A stretch of 43,925 bases of DNA, taken from positions 1 to 43,925 of the forward strand of contig PBSM01000248.1 of the NCBI GenBank assembly GCA_002726245.1, in the 5' to 3' direction. Under the pieces are notes generated by a model that worked only from the letters and a program-made list of their open reading frames with translations, ran no database searches and had not been told where the DNA came from. The translations under genes were made by a program, and so were the position numbers. This document shows positions 34,132 through 43,386 of the stretch, piece by piece (the stretch's first letter is position 1; each line of letters opens with the position of its first letter). The stretch is from Planctomycetaceae bacterium (GTDB taxonomy: Bacteria; Planctomycetota; Planctomycetia; Pirellulales; Pirellulaceae).

Positions 34132-37100
34132 ATGCGTCCAGCCGACCGCAACCGCAAGCTAAAGCAGAAACTGAAGCGACGTTCGCGTTACGAGACCTTT
34201 GAAGAGCGCCTGGCGTTGTCGGCGCAGCCGATCGGCGACTTCGCCTTCGGGTTGGAACAGCGACTCGAACATCACTACGGCGAACTTGCTCCCGCCGAAC
34301 AAGCCAAACCAGTTAGCGACTTTCAGCTTGAAACGGTCGTCGAGGATCACGCGGGCGATCTGCAGCAACAGTTGAACGACGCTCACAACACCACGGGCGT
34401 CAGCTACGTTCACGACACCTTCGGCTTCCAGGGCGCCGGGCAAACCGTCGCGATCATCGATAGCGGAATCGCCTGGGATCATGTCGCGCTCGGTGGTGGG
34501 CTTGGCACGAACGAGAAAGTTGTCGGCGGCTTCGATTTCGCCGAGAACGACAGCGATCCTTACGACGACGGACCGTCTGGATTCCACGGCACCCACGTCG
34601 CAGGCATCGTTGGCAGTACGAGCGATACCTATCCGGGAGTCGCCTCGGATGTCGATCTCGTTGGCTTGCGAGTCTTCGATGACAACGGAGCTGGCTACTT
34701 CAATTGGGTCGAGGACGCGTTGCAGTGGATTCACGATCATCGCAACGATTTCGATAATCCGATCACGACCGTCAATCTCTCACTCGGCACGACCTGGAAC
34801 TCCGATAGTGTGCCAAGTTGGTCCACGATCGAGGACGAGTTCGCCCAACTCGAGGCGGACGGCATCTTCATCGCCGTATCCGCAGGCAACTCGTTTTCTG
34901 ACTACAACACGCCCGGTCTCAGCTATCCTGCTGCCAGCCCGTACGTCGTTCCTGTCGCGAGTATTGACAACGACGGATCGATCAGCGACTTCAGTCAACG
35001 CCATTCGAGAGTGCTTGCCGCGCCAGGGAGTTCGATCGCGAGTACTATTCCCGAACATGTCTTTGGTGACCCGAACGATTTTGGAACGGCTTCCGGCACA
35101 AGCATGTCGTCTCCGTATGTTGCTGGTGCCAGTGCTTTAGTTCGCCAGGCGATGGAGTTTGTCGGCGTTCAAAACATCACGCAGGATACGATCTATGATC
35201 ACTTCCGGGATACCGCGAGTCTTGTCTACGACAGCTTGACCAGTGCGAATTATCATGTCATTGATGTCCAGGCCGCTATCGACGCTCTGATGCCTGATGA
35301 CGAATATGGCTCGACGTCCGCTGCAGCACACTCACTCGGAACGCTCAATGGAACATCGACGCTGTCGGGTCTGGTCGGAACGCTGGACGACCTTGACTTC
35401 TTCAGCTTTACCGCTGGCGCGACGGGCGAGTTGAACTTCACATTCGACACAAGTCACGAGCTTGATCTGAACGCCCAAGTTGTCAGCGGCAGCGGTTCCT
35501 TCAGCGGCAACACGCTGACGATGGATGTCGTTGCCGGGCAGACTTATTCGATCTCGCTCGGTACGGACGACGGCATCGGGTTTTACGACGCTGAGATCCA
35601 GCTCGACGCGAGCGAAGTTAGCGTTGACGTTGGCACGGTCTATTTCCATGAACTGTCGGATCAGAACATCACGACGACGACTTCCTATCACGTGACTGCT
35701 TCGCGAGCCGGTGTCTTTACTGCGGAAGCGTTCTTCGCGCACGCTGGCGGCGATGTCGATCTTGAAGTCTACAACGCGAACCAACAGTTGCTTCTCTCGT
35801 CCTCGACCTCCACCAACGACGAACGCGTCGATCTTGTCGTGTCGCAAGGCCAACAGTTGTTCGTGAAAGTTGTCGGCACCAACAGCGACGTCGATCTTCG
35901 CTTTACGAATCTGGTTCAGATTAGCGGAACGACGCTAAACGTCTTCGGCACCAACGGCATCGATCATTACACGGCGGATGGCAACACACATACTCTAACG
36001 GTTAACGGTACTGAGTATACGATGACGGACTTGGAGATCGATACGATCACCTTCGATGGCGGTGCGGGGCACGACACGATTGTGCTCAGCGGCAGCACGT
36101 CGGATGTCACGATGAATCGCAACGACGTCCAAACGTTTGCCGAGTTGGCGTACGATCTTGATCAGTCGATGAATATCAGTGCCGCCAGTTCCGCCTACAC
36201 AAACTGGGGCGGAGCCGGCGAAAAGTGGTTCCAGAGCAGCACGGACGGCTGGTTGTTCATCACCCCAGACGGCAGCCTTTACGATTGGGCTGACAACAGC
36301 ACAAACATCATGGACTCGAGCCCACTGCTGGCACACTTTGACAGCAGCTTCCACACCGACACGAGTCTGTTGCACGACGCGCAAGAACCTGTCATCGATG
36401 ATGGTGGCGATTCAAGCTCAGAAGATTCTGGTTCGGGCGACAGCGGCTCCGACTCAGGTTCGGGATCAGACAGCGGGTCTGGCGGAACCGATTCTGGGAG
36501 CGGCAGCGATTCTGGGGCTAGCGGAGGCGACAGTGGCTCAGGTGGTGAGGGTGAAGGCGGTACAGATAGCTTGGCTCAGATCGCCTATGACCTTGACCAG
36601 GCGAAAGAGTTGACGAAACCTGGCGCCGATTATTACTTCAACTGGGGCGGTCAGAACGAGAAGTGGCTGAAGGGCAACGACGGCTGGTACTTTATCTTTA
36701 CCAATGGCGAAGTCTATAAGTGGGTTGGAAGTGGCGGCGCGACCGGGACGCTGGTCGCGACTCTGGATGCTACGTACTACAACGATCCGACCAAACTTTG
36801 CGATGCCCAGCCACCTGCTGACTCCGGAAACGGGAGCGGGAATGATTCTGGAAGCGATAGCGGATCCGGAAATGATTCGGGAACTGGTGGTGGAAGCGAT
36901 TCCGGGAGGGGCGACAACGGATCAGGCTCGGACGGCGGGAACGATTCCGGCAGCGGTAGCGGCTCTGACTCGGGAAGCGATTCAGGGTCCGGCGGCGATA
37001 CGGGCTCGGGAGATGGTTCGGATGAAGGAAGCGACTCAGGATCAGGCGGTGATTCGGGATCGAGTGGCGGCGATAGTGGGTCCGGCGGTGAAGGCGACTC

Positions 37101-38646
37101 CGGCACGGACAGCTTGGAGCAGATTGCCTATGACCTCGACCAGGCAAAGCAGTTAACGAAACCTAGCGCCGACTGCTACTTGAACTGGGGTGGTCAGAAC
37201 GAGAAGTGGCTGAAGGGCAATGACGGCTGGTACTTCATCTTCTCGAACGGCGAAGTCTATAAGTGGGTTGGAAGTGGCGGTGCGACGGGGACGCTAGTCG
37301 CGACTCTGGACGCTACTTACTACAACGATCCCACGAAACTGTACGACGCCCAGCCGCCAAGCGATTCCGGAACCGGTGGCGGCAGTGATTCGGGCGGTGA
37401 TTCGGGAAGCGACAGCGGCTCTGGTGATGGCAGCGATTCGGGGTCCGGTGGTGACACGGGCTCTGGTGATGGAGGCGATTCTGGGTCCGGCGGCGACGCA
37501 GGCTCTGGTGACGGAAGCGATTCTGGATCGGGTGGCGACACGGGCTCCGGTGATGGCAGCGATGCGGGCGACGGTTCGGGCTCGGACAGTGGCTCAGGTG
37601 ATGAAGGCGAGACCGGTGATAGCCTGGAACATATCGCCTACGATCTCGATCAAGCCAAGGAACTGACACAGCCGAGTGCTGACTACTACTACAACTGGGG
37701 CGGTCAGAATGAAAAATGGCTGAAAGGAAACGATGGGTGGTACTTCATCAAGCCGAATGGCGAAGTCTACCAGTGGTCTGGCCAAGGCACTAACGGCACA
37801 TTGGTCGCAACACTCGATGAATCGTTCCACGCCGACCCAAGCCAACTGCACGATGCACAACCACCAAGCGACTCGGGTTCCGGCAGCGACAATGGCTCCG
37901 GATCCGGTAGCGACTCGGGAAGCGGAGACACTGGCGATGACGGCGGCGACTCGGGTGCGGATAATGGCTCCGGTAGTGGTGGCGACACGGGTAGCGGTGG
38001 TGACACCGGCAGCGGTGACTCTGGGAGTGGCGAAGGATCAGATAGCGGAACCAGCTTGGCCTCCCGCGCTTATGAACTCGATCAAGAGCTTGGCCTGAAG
38101 TACGGAGGCGACTACTACACGAACTGGGCTGGGATGGGCGAGAAGTGGATGACGTCTACGAGCGGCAAGTGGTACTTCATCACAGCCAACGGCGAGTTCT
38201 ATCGATGGAACGGCAACCAAGCGAACGCCGCTTCGAGCACCTTGATCGAGACATTCGACTCGACCTACCACGCCGACCCGAGCAAGCTGCACGATGCAGC
38301 ACAGGTATCAAGCCTTGTCAACGTATACACCGTGTCGGCAGCTTCGGCACACGACAGGATTACAGTCGTCGAGACATCGGCTGCCGCTGGCAGAGTCATC
38401 CAGCGGAGCATCGCCATTTCGCAAGGGCAGGCCTCCGCCAAGGCCGTCGCGACTCGGAGCGAACTCGTTCAAGCACGAGCAACTGAAGTGGCCGAGGCAG
38501 CGTATTTTGATGAGCGAGAGCGGGTCGCGAATGCAGCTAATCGCGTGCTGATGGCGAGATCGCACAAGTCCGACTTGGACTCGCTCGATTCGGTGTTTGA
38601 TGCGATTGCTGAAGCTCTCGACCTCGACGAAGCATTGTCACTCTGA
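34132..38646 (+). CDS. Giant subtilisin-family (S8) surface protease with five repeat modules
   Basis: About 1504 residues from the ATG at 34132, preceded by AGGAG; the frame is open from a GTG at 33985. Near the N-terminus RYETFEERLALSAQ is a LEPR-XLL-like planctomycete tag. The peptidase domain has the full triad, numbered from this start: Asp110 in IIDSGIAWD, His152 in GFHGTHVAGIVG, Ser324 in GTSMSSPYVAG, with oxyanion Asn253. A PPC-like beta domain follows (around DLDFFSFTAGATGELNFTF). Then come five modules of about 80 residues (nucleotides 36142-36390, 36571-36816, 37114-37359, 37624-37866, 38056-38306), each with AYDLDQ, NWGG-xx-EKW and WYFI-x-NGE-xY-W, joined by Ser/Asp/Gly linkers. 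The module family is not one I know. Role: probably cell-surface or matrix processing. Confidence 0.88.
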   Translation: MRPADRNRKLKQKLKRRSRYETFEERLALSAQPIGDFAFGLEQRLEHHYGELAPAEQAKPVSDFQLETVVEDHAGDLQQQLNDAHNTTGVSYVHDTFGFQGAGQTVAIIDSGIAWDHVALGGGLGTNEKVVGGFDFAENDSDPYDDGPSGFHGTHVAGIVGSTSDTYPGVASDVDLVGLRVFDDNGAGYFNWVEDALQWIHDHRNDFDNPITTVNLSLGTTWNSDSVPSWSTIEDEFAQLEADGIFIAVSAGNSFSDYNTPGLSYPAASPYVVPVASIDNDGSISDFSQRHSRVLAAPGSSIASTIPEHVFGDPNDFGTASGTSMSSPYVAGASALVRQAMEFVGVQNITQDTIYDHFRDTASLVYDSLTSANYHVIDVQAAIDALMPDDEYGSTSAAAHSLGTLNGTSTLSGLVGTLDDLDFFSFTAGATGELNFTFDTSHELDLNAQVVSGSGSFSGNTLTMDVVAGQTYSISLGTDDGIGFYDAEIQLDASEVSVDVGTVYFHELSDQNITTTTSYHVTASRAGVFTAEAFFAHAGGDVDLEVYNANQQLLLSSSTSTNDERVDLVVSQGQQLFVKVVGTNSDVDLRFTNLVQISGTTLNVFGTNGIDHYTADGNTHTLTVNGTEYTMTDLEIDTITFDGGAGHDTIVLSGSTSDVTMNRNDVQTFAELAYDLDQSMNISAASSAYTNWGGAGEKWFQSSTDGWLFITPDGSLYDWADNSTNIMDSSPLLAHFDSSFHTDTSLLHDAQEPVIDDGGDSSSEDSGSGDSGSDSGSGSDSGSGGTDSGSGSDSGASGGDSGSGGEGEGGTDSLAQIAYDLDQAKELTKPGADYYFNWGGQNEKWLKGNDGWYFIFTNGEVYKWVGSGGATGTLVATLDATYYNDPTKLCDAQPPADSGNGSGNDSGSDSGSGNDSGTGGGSDSGRGDNGSGSDGGNDSGSGSGSDSGSDSGSGGDTGSGDGSDEGSDSGSGGDSGSSGGDSGSGGEGDSGTDSLEQIAYDLDQAKQLTKPSADCYLNWGGQNEKWLKGNDGWYFIFSNGEVYKWVGSGGATGTLVATLDATYYNDPTKLYDAQPPSDSGTGGGSDSGGDSGSDSGSGDGSDSGSGGDTGSGDGGDSGSGGDAGSGDGSDSGSGGDTGSGDGSDAGDGSGSDSGSGDEGETGDSLEHIAYDLDQAKELTQPSADYYYNWGGQNEKWLKGNDGWYFIKPNGEVYQWSGQGTNGTLVATLDESFHADPSQLHDAQPPSDSGSGSDNGSGSGSDSGSGDTGDDGGDSGADNGSGSGGDTGSGGDTGSGDSGSGEGSDSGTSLASRAYELDQELGLKYGGDYYTNWAGMGEKWMTSTSGKWYFITANGEFYRWNGNQANAASSTLIETFDSTYHADPSKLHDAAQVSSLVNVYTVSAASAHDRITVVETSAAAGRVIQRSIAISQGQASAKAVATRSELVQARATEVAEAAYFDERERVANAANRVLMARSHKSDLDSLDSVFDAIAEALDLDEALSL
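36391..38055 (+). repeat. Ser/Asp/Gly linker and module repeat region of the S8 protease gene
   Basis: Four low-complexity linkers (36391-36570, 36817-37113, 37360-37623, 37867-38055) made of short GDSGSG- and SDSGSG-like units alternate with the repeat modules. Modules two and three are close to identical even at third codon positions, so they duplicated recently, whereas modules one and five have diverged. Such tracts are prone to copy-number change and to assembly collapse. Confidence 0.85.
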
Positions 38647-38954
38647 TGACCGGTTCCCATCCGTCAGCTGTCGTGAACTGCTAGCATGATGTTGGCGTTC
38701 CCGGCTTCCAATCGAAAGCAAAGCAACGGAACGGTAAGCCGCAACGTGCTTCGACGGTGTATCCGCCTTCACGCCTACTCAACTCTTGGAAACAAGAGGC
38801 CGATTCCCAGGCTGATATCAGCGACGACCGCTAGCAGCGGTGTCTAATTGTGGGGTGGTTTGCGTCTTGCTGCAGCAGGTTCTTTCGACTACCATCCCGC
38901 CCCGCACAGACGACCCTCTTGCTGAACTTCTCTTTGGATCCATTGGTCCGTCCC
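38647..38954. other. Intergenic region, no gene seen
   Basis: About 300 bases between the protease gene and the dehydratase gene. The dehydratase frame is open from a GTG at 38850, but the residues it adds do not look like protein of that family. A promoter for the polysaccharide operon should lie here; I could not identify it. Confidence 0.4.
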
Positions 38955-40853
38955 ATGATCACCGGTTCGAATGCTTGCTCAGCAAAGCCGCGTTATTCAC
39001 GATATCGCTACCGTCTTGCGGCGTTAGTGATCGCTGGCTTGCCCGTCTTCGCAGTGATTCATTTTCTGGCATACTGGCTTCGTTTCGAGGGAGGCTTGTG
39101 GAATGATGAGTTCCGAAAGTCAACGATCACTCTGGGAATTGTCCTCGGTGCCAAGACCACAGCCTTCCTGTCGTTTCGCATCTATCAAAGCTGGAACCGT
39201 TACGTGTCTCTGCACGATTTGGTGAAGTTGGCCCAGGCAGCGACGGCCAGTTCTGTGCTCCTGGCGGTGATCGATTATCTCTTTCTGACAGCCCATAGCG
39301 TTCCACGCAGTGTTTTCCTGATGGACTGGGGGATGACGATCCTGGTCGTTGGCTCCCTGCGTTGTGCGGGCCGTTTGTTGCACGAGCACGTTCAATTCGG
39401 ACGGTGGTCGAGCGACGATGCGCCGGTGTTCATTGTCGGCCCGAATGATGCCGGCGAGGCCTTGTTGCGGGCCATTCGTCGTAGTCCGAACTTGCACTAC
39501 AACGTGGTCGGATTCATCGCGGAAGATGACGATTGCCCGAAGGGTGCGATCAGCGGTGCACCAGTTGTGGGCGGTTTGTCCCAGATCTGCCATCTGGCGA
39601 GTCAACATCGTGTTTCCGAGGTCTTGATCACCGCAGGCGAGTTGTCCGGGCAGAAAGTTCGCGAGTTGATCAGCACGGTTCGTCGCGGCGGTGTGAGTGT
39701 GAAGGTGCTTCCAAGCTACGAGCAGCTGCTACACGGTAAAGTTGATCTACGACCACGAACTGTTTCGATCGAAGATCTATTGCATCGCGAGCCGGTCCAG
39801 CTGAACCCACGCGAGCTGCGCGAATGGCTGGACGACCGCGTCTTGCTAGTTACCGGCAGCGCGGGCAGCATCGGCTCCGAGATTTGCCGGCAGTTGCTGC
39901 AGTTCTCTCCCAAGAAGCTGGTGCTGGTCGATCAATCAGAAACCGGGCAGTTCTTCCTCGAGCGTGAACTGCGCGCATTGGCTCCCGATCAGGACATCGA
40001 AGTTTGTATCGGCGACGTCTGTGACTCGCTGCGCATGCATCAACTGTTCTTTCAATACAAACCGGAAATCGTCTTCCATGCGGCGGCCTACAAGCATGTT
40101 CCGCTGATGGAATCCAACCCCGAAGAAGCTGTCAAGAACATCACGCTAGCATCACGCTTGTTGGCCGACCTGTCGGATCGCCACGGGGTTCAATCCTTTG
40201 TGATGATCTCGACGGACAAAGCCGTGAACCCGACCAGTGTCATGGGGACCTGCAAACGACTTGCCGAGCTTTACGTCCAGGCGCTGGCTGTGGATTCGGG
40301 CTGCCGCTTTGTAACCGTTCGCTTTGGTAACGTGCTCGATTCAGCCGGCAGCGTCGTGCCGGTGTTTCGCGAGCAAATCGCTTGCGGAGGGCCGGTGACG
40401 GTCACGCATCGCGATATGGTTCGTTATTTCATGACGATTCCCGAGGCCTCGCAGCTGGTCCTTCAAGCTGGTGCGATGGGAAAAGGTGGAGAAATCTTCG
40501 TATTGGATATGGGAGAACCAGTGCCGATCGTGAATCTGGCGGAAGATATGATTCGCTTGTCCGGACTCCGCGTTGGCGAAGACATCGAGATCGAGTTCAC
40601 GGGAACACGCCCCGGTGAAAAGTTATTCGAGGAGTTGCACGGCGACGGCGAGGAACATACATCGACTTCACACCCCAAGATCATGATCGCGGCTTCTGCT
40701 CCGAGAGGTTTGGGTCAGATCCGCTCCAGCATCGACCGTCTCACCCAAATAAGCACGAGCGATAAGAGCGAGATCGCTGCTTTGCTCGCTGAAATCGTAC
40801 CAGAGTTCCAGCGCGAGCAGCCAACGATTCCTCTCCGCTGTATTGCTGCATAG
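38955..40853 (+). CDS. CapD/WbpM-type nucleotide-sugar 4,6-dehydratase
   Basis: About 632 residues from the ATG of MITGSNACS (frame open from GTG 38850). The N-terminal part has about four membrane segments (LAALVIAGLPVFAVIHFLAY, LGIVLGAKTTAFLSF, AATASSVLLAVIDYLFL, MTILVVGSLRCAG), then a first Rossmann-like domain (VFIVGPNDAGEALLRAI). The catalytic SDR domain begins at VLLVTGSAGSIGSE with AAAYKHVPLMESNPEEA and ISTDKAVNPTSVMGTCKRLAE. The usual SDR Tyr is Met here, as in WbpM and FlaA1-like enzymes, and the Lys is kept. The C-terminal part has TGTRPGEKLFEEL. It should dehydrate a UDP-HexNAc for polysaccharide synthesis. It is followed by wecB. Confidence 0.88.
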   Translation: MITGSNACSAKPRYSRYRYRLAALVIAGLPVFAVIHFLAYWLRFEGGLWNDEFRKSTITLGIVLGAKTTAFLSFRIYQSWNRYVSLHDLVKLAQAATASSVLLAVIDYLFLTAHSVPRSVFLMDWGMTILVVGSLRCAGRLLHEHVQFGRWSSDDAPVFIVGPNDAGEALLRAIRRSPNLHYNVVGFIAEDDDCPKGAISGAPVVGGLSQICHLASQHRVSEVLITAGELSGQKVRELISTVRRGGVSVKVLPSYEQLLHGKVDLRPRTVSIEDLLHREPVQLNPRELREWLDDRVLLVTGSAGSIGSEICRQLLQFSPKKLVLVDQSETGQFFLERELRALAPDQDIEVCIGDVCDSLRMHQLFFQYKPEIVFHAAAYKHVPLMESNPEEAVKNITLASRLLADLSDRHGVQSFVMISTDKAVNPTSVMGTCKRLAELYVQALAVDSGCRFVTVRFGNVLDSAGSVVPVFREQIACGGPVTVTHRDMVRYFMTIPEASQLVLQAGAMGKGGEIFVLDMGEPVPIVNLAEDMIRLSGLRVGEDIEIEFTGTRPGEKLFEELHGDGEEHTSTSHPKIMIAASAPRGLGQIRSSIDRLTQISTSDKSEIAALLAEIVPEFQREQPTIPLRCIAA

Positions 40854-40905
40854 AACTACAAGGACTGTCCGCTGCTTAAACCAGCGGAACACCAAGGAAG
40901 GCAAA

Positions 40906-42057
40906 ATGAAATCGACCCGCCCGTTGCTTGTCCTGGGTACGCGACCCGAAGCCATCAAGATGGCTCCCGTCATACAAGAGTGCCACCGTCGTTCCGCCGT
41001 CGAACCAGTGGTCTGTTTCACGGGGCAGCATCGCGAAATGGTCGCGCAGGTCGCCGAGTACTTCGGAATCGAGGCGGATGTGAACCTCGATTTGATGCGC
41101 CCGGATCAGACCTTGGCTGGCCTCACGGCGCGGTGTCTGGAACGTCTTGACCAGACGGTTCGCGACTGTTCTCCCGATTGCGTCATCGCGCAGGGGGACA
41201 CGACGACCGTGATGGTCGCTTCCATGGTGGTATTCTACCGGCGCATTCCGTTCGTGCATGTTGAAGCGGGCTTGCGGACTGGCGATATCCACTCGCCGTG
41301 GCCGGAAGAGTTCAATCGTCGAGTCGCTGGTTTGGTAACAAGCTTGCACTGCGCGCCGACACACCGTGCCGCCGAAAACCTGTTTGCTGAAGGCGCGCCA
41401 CGACATCAGGTACATATCACCGGCAACACCGTGATTGATGCCTTGCTGTGGGCTATTGAGCGCGAACGAACTTCCAATCAACAGTGGCCTGAAAAGTACA
41501 AGATGTTAACTCGTTCACGGATGGTACTCGTCACGGGCCATCGCCGCGAGAACTTTGGAGAGGGCTTCGCACAGATCTGCGACGCCATTAGTTGCCTTGC
41601 CAGGACTTTCGCAGACACAGACTTCGTCTATCCCGTTCACTTGAACCCCAACGTACAGAAGCCCGTGCGCGAAGCGCTTGATGGACTACCGAATGTGCAT
41701 CTTGTGCCGCCGGCTTCCTACCCTGAGTTCGTATGGTTGATGGATCGGTCTTACCTGATTCTGACGGATTCGGGTGGCGTTCAGGAAGAGGCTCCGTCCC
41801 TGCGCAAGCCAGTGCTGGTCATGCGGGACACAACCGAGCGTCCCGAGGCAGTTGACGCTGGCGGTGTCGAACTCGTTGGGGCATCAAGCGGCAGTATTGT
41901 TCGAGCCGTATCGAGATTACTTCAAGACTCGTCGGAATACGCTCGACGTCAGATTGACGTCAACCCGTACGGAGATGGCAACGCTGCCGGCCGCGTCATG
42001 GACCTTGTCATCGACCACAGATGGGAAGCACTTTCTCCAGTTCGGATCGCGGCCTAA
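40906..42057 (+). CDS. wecB: UDP-N-acetylglucosamine 2-epimerase (non-hydrolysing)
   Basis: A 383-residue enzyme that interconverts UDP-GlcNAc and UDP-ManNAc in the cytoplasm. The N-terminal LLVLGTRPEAIKMAPVI, the QGDTTTVMVASM stretch, VHVEAGLRTGDIHSPWPEE, HITGNTVIDAL, VTGHRRENFGEGF, and the nucleotide-binding LTDSGGVQEEAPSLRKPVLV with RDTTERPEAV are all typical and intact. The frame is open from 40843 within the previous gene, but AAGGA at 40894-40898 sets the start at the ATG at 40906. It is co-directional with the dehydratase (52 bases upstream) and wecC (27 bases downstream), so an operon is likely. Product feeds WecC. Confidence 0.95.
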   Translation: MKSTRPLLVLGTRPEAIKMAPVIQECHRRSAVEPVVCFTGQHREMVAQVAEYFGIEADVNLDLMRPDQTLAGLTARCLERLDQTVRDCSPDCVIAQGDTTTVMVASMVVFYRRIPFVHVEAGLRTGDIHSPWPEEFNRRVAGLVTSLHCAPTHRAAENLFAEGAPRHQVHITGNTVIDALLWAIERERTSNQQWPEKYKMLTRSRMVLVTGHRRENFGEGFAQICDAISCLARTFADTDFVYPVHLNPNVQKPVREALDGLPNVHLVPPASYPEFVWLMDRSYLILTDSGGVQEEAPSLRKPVLVMRDTTERPEAVDAGGVELVGASSGSIVRAVSRLLQDSSEYARRQIDVNPYGDGNAAGRVMDLVIDHRWEALSPVRIAA

Positions 42058-42084
42058 CGTGGTTCTAGTCAGGTGAGCCGATTG

Positions 42085-43386
42085 ATGGATTCGATGCTAG
42101 AAAGAAACGGCAAGAAAGTCTGTGTGATGGGACTGGGCTACATCGGCCTGCCCACCGCAGCCATTCTGGCGAGTCGTGGCTACGACGTGCACGGCGTCGA
42201 TGTTCGCGCGGACGTCGTTGAGACAATCAATCGGGGCGAGATCCACATTCACGAACCTAGGCTCGCAGAACTGGTGAAAGAGGTTGTGGATGGCGGCAAC
42301 CTTCACGCTTCGATCGAGCCATGCGAGGCGGATGTCTTCTTCATTTGTGTCCCGACGCCGTCCAACTCGGACAAGTCTCCTGATTTGTCTTATGTTCGTG
42401 CCGCCTCCGAGGCAATCCGTCCCTATGTCCGACGTGGTAACATCATCATCCTGGAGTCGACGAGTCCACCCAAGACAACAGAAGAGACCGTTGTGCCGCT
42501 TGCTGTTGCCAACGAGTTCGAGGTGGGAAGAGACGTATTCGTTGCCTATTGCCCGGAACGTGTTCTTCCGGGACGGATTCTGATTGAAGCCGTAGAGAAC
42601 GATCGAATCGTGGGGGGAATTACTCCTGCGTGTACGCAGCACGTTCAGCAGTTTTACGAAACTTTTGTAACCGGTAACGTCCTGGCAACCACGGCGATTA
42701 CGGCCGAGATAACAAAGCTCACCGAGAACGCATTTCGAGATGTCAACATTGCCTTTGCCAACGAGTTGTCGATGTTGGCGGACCATCTTGGCGCTGACGC
42801 TTTTGAAATCATCGAGCTTGCGAATCGGCATCCGCGCGTGAACATCCTAAACCCCGGACCGGGCGTTGGCGGTCATTGCATCAGTGTAGATCCATGGTTT
42901 CTCGCTCACGCTGCGCCGAATCAGACGCCGCTGATTCGCGCGGCGCGACAAGTCAACGACCATAAGCCACACTTTCTGGTCCAGAAAATCGAACGACTGG
43001 TAGCCGACTATCGGATCTCGGTCGTGGGATGCCTGGGATTGGCGTACAAGGCCGACGTGGACGACCTGCGTGAGAGTCCGAGCCTGGAAATCGTGCGAGA
43101 ATTGAAATCAAGATTGAACGCGGAGATTCTCGTATGCGATCCCTACGTTTCCCCAGACAAGTTTCGGGAATTCTCGCTTTGCCCGTTAGATGAGATTGTC
43201 CAGCGCAGTGAACTGCTGGTCCTGCTGACAGATCATTCGCAGTTCATGACCCTCAGCAGCAAGCAGTTGTCCAATAAGTTGCTGATTGATGCGCGAGGGG
43301 AATGGCACAGCCAGGATCTTACGGCAGCAGCTCAGCGAGACGTTCCCCTTGCCACCCCCGCGGCCTCGGAACGGCATGCCGCGTAA
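42085..43386 (+). CDS. wecC: UDP-N-acetyl-D-mannosamine dehydrogenase
   Basis: A 433-residue NAD-dependent enzyme that oxidises UDP-ManNAc twice to UDP-ManNAcA. The NAD site is VCVMGLGYIGLPTAA; the linker FFICVPTPSN and ILESTSPPKTTEE follow; and the catalytic cysteine is in NPGPGVGGHCISVDPWF. The C-terminal domain has LGLAYKADVDDLRESPS, and DARGEW near the end. A GTG at 42073 also opens the frame, but AGGTGA at 42071-42076 is spaced eight bases from the ATG at 42085, so that start is preferred. The gene follows wecB directly. The route makes a uronic-acid sugar for an exopolysaccharide; no glycosyltransferase or flippase is in the window. Confidence 0.95.
   Translation: MDSMLERNGKKVCVMGLGYIGLPTAAILASRGYDVHGVDVRADVVETINRGEIHIHEPRLAELVKEVVDGGNLHASIEPCEADVFFICVPTPSNSDKSPDLSYVRAASEAIRPYVRRGNIIILESTSPPKTTEETVVPLAVANEFEVGRDVFVAYCPERVLPGRILIEAVENDRIVGGITPACTQHVQQFYETFVTGNVLATTAITAEITKLTENAFRDVNIAFANELSMLADHLGADAFEIIELANRHPRVNILNPGPGVGGHCISVDPWFLAHAAPNQTPLIRAARQVNDHKPHFLVQKIERLVADYRISVVGCLGLAYKADVDDLRESPSLEIVRELKSRLNAEILVCDPYVSPDKFREFSLCPLDEIVQRSELLVLLTDHSQFMTLSSKQLSNKLLIDARGEWHSQDLTAAAQRDVPLATPAASERHAA

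Noticed and set aside
36770..37669. Long Pro/Ser- and Arg/His-rich minus-strand frames within the protease gene
   Set aside because: They are the reverse of the Ser/Asp/Gly linkers; low-complexity DNA keeps several frames open by chance.
36391..38055. CRISPR-like regular repeats in the linker region
   Set aside because: The repeats are coding, in frame, degenerate and encode Ser/Asp/Gly linkers; no spacers of constant size exist.
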